Source: Spirochaetaceae bacterium
GTDB taxonomy: Bacteria; Spirochaetota; Spirochaetia; B11-G9
Assembly (NCBI GenBank): GCA_030600745.1
Contig: JAUVLL010000024.1
Coordinates: 1-15,862 of the forward strand
Direction: 5' to 3'
Length of the DNA: 15,862 nucleotides
Each line of letters opens with the position of its first letter. Positions within the stretch are counted from its first letter, which is position 1. Made by a program: the position numbers and the translations under genes. The notes under the pieces are model-generated. The model saw only the letters and a list, made by a program, of their open reading frames with translations. It searched no databases and was not told the DNA's origin. Shown here piece by piece: positions 13,873 through 15,862 of this stretch.

Positions 13873-14656
13873 TTTTCACCTCTGCTTCTTTTAACCTGAA
13901 ATAAGCTATAGTCCAAAATAAAGGTGCAGGTATAAGCCAGTAGAGGGTTCTTGCAATGGTTGTTATTGTATTAATATCTTTTGGATTTATTGAGAGGCTG
14001 TTCCACTGAAACAGAAAGCCGGCATCATCAGGCCTGAAAAAATCATTAAATATATCAAAGTAAATTATTTTTGTAAAAAAGATTCCAAGAAGAGAAATTG
14101 ATATGGTAAAAAGAAAGATAAAATTTATTGTCTTGATAAAATTATGCTTTCTAAAATAGACTGCACCCAGGAAAAATATACTCTGGATTACAAAATAATG
14201 AGCTGTCATTATCCAGACTTCCTTTGTAAATGGATTAAATATTTGGTTATGTCTATTAATAATCAGTATATTTATACCTTCTGAGAGATATGAAATTATG
14301 GTCAGGCCTACAATGGTTATTACTGCAAAACCAATCGTACTTATAAAAAGGCGGCTAAAGAATTTTTCAAAGGTTGATGCTGGAAGCAGTAGATAATTTT
14401 GGGCCGTTTCTTTTCTATGCATTTCTCTGAATATAGTGCTTGTAGCAATTAATCCGCCAATAAAGAGAAGTTTAGTAAAAAGATTATAATATAGTTGATC
14501 CGATGGTGAACCGTAATATGCACTAATAGCTGAGATAAGGTAGATTACGGCCATGGCAGCTCCTGATGTAATTATAGTAGTATTAATATTACTGTAGAGA
14601 TCCCGTTTGAACAGATATAGTAATCTCCCTGGTGAAAAAATATTAGTTGTTTCCAT
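13862..14656 (-). CDS. ABC transporter membrane subunit
   Basis: About 264 residues with roughly six hydrophobic helices (for instance NTTIITSGAAMAVIYLISAI and TINFIFLFTISISLLGIFFT), no binding-protein partner and no ATPase motif. It fits the ABC-2-like permease encoded next to YtrB-type ATPases. The upstream ATG at 14671 would add five residues, but AAGGA seven bases before the ATG at 14656 supports this start; both overlap the ATPase gene. The substrate is unknown; related systems are associated with cell-envelope stress, peptides or antibiotics. The 3' end overlaps the regulator gene. Confidence 0.83.
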   Translation of the reverse strand: METTNIFSPGRLLYLFKRDLYSNINTTIITSGAAMAVIYLISAISAYYGSPSDQLYYNLFTKLLFIGGLIATSTIFREMHRKETAQNYLLLPASTFEKFFSRLFISTIGFAVITIVGLTIISYLSEGINILIINRHNQIFNPFTKEVWIMTAHYFVIQSIFFLGAVYFRKHNFIKTINFIFLFTISISLLGIFFTKIIYFDIFNDFFRPDDAGFLFQWNSLSINPKDINTITTIARTLYWLIPAPLFWTIAYFRLKEAEVKNAI

Positions 14657-15497
14657 TGTTGGTTCCTTCATTAAACACTGATTTTATCCCTTCAGGATTT
14701 GTTACGACTGTGTTGAAAAGTGTTTCAAGTTCTATTCCTGACTGATCCTGATCATTGTTAGTCATTACAATCTTATATCCATCAATTTCTTTTTCTGAAT
14801 AAAGAACATTTTTATATTCCGGTTCATTGGATATTTTTCTAACCGTTAATGTATCTGTTATCCGTTCAATAGATTCGTTGAAAATGACCTTCCCATTGTC
14901 TATTATAATTATTGGATCGATAAGATTTTCCATATCTCGAACCTGATGAGTGGAGATAATAATAAGTCTGTTTTCTGTGCCGGTTGAAGCTATTATTCTT
15001 CTAAACTGGGTTTTTGATGGTATATCAAGACCATTTGTGGGTTCATCAAGAAGAAGCAGGTGGCTGTTACAGGCTATTCCAAAACTGATAAGAAATTTCT
15101 TTTTTTGACCGTAGGAAAAAGAATTGAGCTTTCGATCCGTAGGAAGCTGGAATTCGTTTAGTAATTCCATAAACCTGCTTTCATCGAAGGCTGGATAAAA
15201 AGGGGCATAGGTGTTTTTATATTCAACAGCTTTTAGCCCGGGAAGATAATATTCTTCCGGCAGAAAGAATATATCCTGCAGAAATTCAGGATTTCTAAGT
15301 TGGGGTATAAAACCGTTTACCTTAATTGTTCCTGTGTTCGGGAAAAGCAATCCGGATATTATCTTTAGCAGGCTTGTTTTCCCAGCGCCATTTTTCCCTA
15401 AAAGACCGTATATATTACCGGCTTCCATTTGTAAGGAAAGATTGTTAAATAGTTTTGTTTTCTTATAAGCAAAATCAAGATTCGAAATATTTAGCAT
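14643..15497 (-). CDS. ABC transporter ATP-binding protein (YtrB-like)
   Basis: 284 residues. Walker A is GLLGKNGAGKTSLLK (about 33-47); the signature is FSYGQKKKF, a variant of the LSGGQ motif usual in YtrB/CcmA-type exporters; Walker B is LLLLDEPTNGLD and the H-loop IIISTHQVRDME. A C-terminal extension of about 70 residues follows the nucleotide-binding domain (ESIERITDTLTVRKISNEPE onward). It powers the membrane protein encoded immediately downstream. First gene of the four-gene operon, with AGGAGG close before the ATG (15501-15507). Confidence 0.95.
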   Translation of the reverse strand: MLNISNLDFAYKKTKLFNNLSLQMEAGNIYGLLGKNGAGKTSLLKIISGLLFPNTGTIKVNGFIPQLRNPEFLQDIFFLPEEYYLPGLKAVEYKNTYAPFYPAFDESRFMELLNEFQLPTDRKLNSFSYGQKKKFLISFGIACNSHLLLLDEPTNGLDIPSKTQFRRIIASTGTENRLIIISTHQVRDMENLIDPIIIIDNGKVIFNESIERITDTLTVRKISNEPEYKNVLYSEKEIDGYKIVMTNNDQDQSGIELETLFNTVVTNPEGIKSVFNEGTNNGNN

Positions 15498-15521
15498 GAC
15501 ACCTCCTGGTGTTCTATTTGA

Positions 15522-15533
15522 CTAGTACACTAG
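15522..15533. promoter_or_regulatory. Putative operator of the GntR regulator
   Basis: CTAGTACACTAG: perfect five-base arms CTAGT/ACTAG around an AC centre. It lies directly downstream of the -10 element and over the predicted transcription start of the ABC-GntR operon, a natural place for repression by the YtrA-type regulator the operon encodes. Recognition by that protein is inferred. Confidence 0.5.
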
Positions 15534-15534
15534 G

Positions 15535-15563
15535 AATGTATATCCTGATTAAATATTTGTCAA
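15535..15563 (-). promoter_or_regulatory. Promoter of the ABC-GntR operon
   Basis: A perfect TTGACA (15563-15558), a 17-base spacer and TACATT (15540-15535) on the minus strand. The start would be near 15528, inside the inverted repeat. No other convincing promoter is seen before the ATPase gene. Confidence 0.6.
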
Positions 15564-15620
15564 GAGAAAAAAGATATAATTTATGTTTTTTTCGAAAACC
15601 CTTGAGATAAACAGGTCGAA

Positions 15621-15658
15621 CGCCTGTAGGGGCAAAAGATTTTTTGCCCCTACAGGCG
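15621..15658. repeat. Long perfect hairpin, REP-like element
   Basis: Two 17-base arms (CGCCTGTAGGGGCAAAA and its exact complement) around the loop GATT. The core CCTGTAGGGGC resembles dispersed palindromic repeats seen in many bacterial genomes. The minus-strand MFS gene ends inside it (TAG at 15652-15650), so it may also close that transcript, but no T-run follows the stem as expected for an intrinsic terminator. Confidence 0.75.
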
Positions 15659-15862
15659 TAATCTGGCCTTCAGAACAAAGAGAATTACCAGTGTTCCAAT
15701 AATATAAAAGATAATCATTGGAAATCCTGCAGCAATTCCAAACCAGTTTGCAGTATAACCCACTATCCATGGCCCGGCTAAACCGCCCAGGCCTGCAAAA
15801 AAGAACAGAAAACTGAAAATTTTGGATTTACTATCTGGAAATAAACCAGCTGCAAGAGCTAT
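15650..15862 (-). CDS. MFS transporter, C-terminal part (runs off the window)
   Basis: The last 70 codons of a gene whose start lies beyond the right edge. The protein reads ALAAGLFPDSKSKIFSFLFF, then AGLGGLAGPWIVGYTANWFG and a final hydrophobic helix (MIIFYIIGTLVILFVL) ending KARLRL. The GLGGxxGPWxVG pattern and two terminal helices are typical of the end of major facilitator superfamily permeases, here resembling sugar or nucleoside types. The stop codon is within the hairpin repeat at 15621-15658, so the last residues may have been altered by insertion of that element. It is transcribed in the same direction as the ABC-GntR operon but separated by that operon's own promoter. Confidence 0.75.
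   Translation of the reverse strand: MALAAGLFPDSKSKIFSFLFFFAGLGGLAGPWIVGYTANWFGIAAGFPMIIFYIIGTLVILFVLKARLRL

Noticed and set aside
1..15862. CRISPR array, tRNA or rRNA genes, riboswitches
   Set aside because: No regularly spaced repeats, cloverleaf-like conserved arms, ribosomal RNA stretches or known riboswitch motifs were seen.

Overview
The window looks like chromosomal DNA from a low-GC, Gram-negative-type bacterium, most probably a free-living member of the Spirochaetota. This is an inference from several weak signs: AT-rich coding sequence, a single-histone-fold protein of the kind known from Bdellovibrio and Leptospira, a coiled-coil/membrane-anchor protein resembling Borrelia Bdr proteins, a lipoprotein-type pseudogene and a long Cache-PAS-HisKA_2 sensor kinase. 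No rRNA, tRNA or CRISPR is present. Promoters of the TTGACA/TATAAT type with 16-17 bp spacers can be read directly at several genes.

Layout. Bases 1-138 are the 3' end of a group II intron: domain V, domain VI with a bulged branch-point A, and perhaps the last codons of its encoded protein. Then come a small coiled-coil membrane protein (248-622) and an exported ferritin-like DUF2202 protein (747-1418). A minus-strand pair follows: a SemiSWEET-like 3-TM protein coupled to a YihX-type HAD phosphatase. A class V aminotransferase/cysteine-desulfurase-like gene with a near-perfect promoter (2552-4069) runs tail to tail into an orphan histidine kinase on the minus strand, which seems to start at a rare ATT codon. 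A divergent small cupin gene faces a minus-strand operon of a sugar-type MFS transporter and pyruvate kinase (9474 to 6735).

From 9695 the plus strand carries a small unknown gene, an FHA-like/TM/PIG-L deacetylase fusion and, on its own promoter and terminator, a 61-residue bacterial histone. A minus-strand CrtC/AttH lipocalin-like lipoprotein gene is broken by a frameshift and probably a deletion (11863-12712). A two-gene plus-strand unit encodes a 2-TM protein and a YbjQ/UPF0145 protein. The right end is a compact overlapping minus-strand operon: ABC ATPase, ABC membrane subunit, YtrA-type GntR regulator and a 53-residue single-TM protein, with a promoter and an inverted repeat at the predicted start site that suggests autorepression. 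The edge holds a long perfect hairpin repeat that supplies the stop codon of a truncated MFS gene running out of the window.

How the parts work together. The clearest functional units are sugar import plus glycolysis (MFS-pyk), the self-regulated GntR-ABC operon, and the ferritin-like, SemiSWEET/HAD and YbjQ units as independent small transcription units. The most notable single gene is the bacterial histone. The most unusual architecture is the FHA-like/TM/PIG-L fusion just upstream of it.
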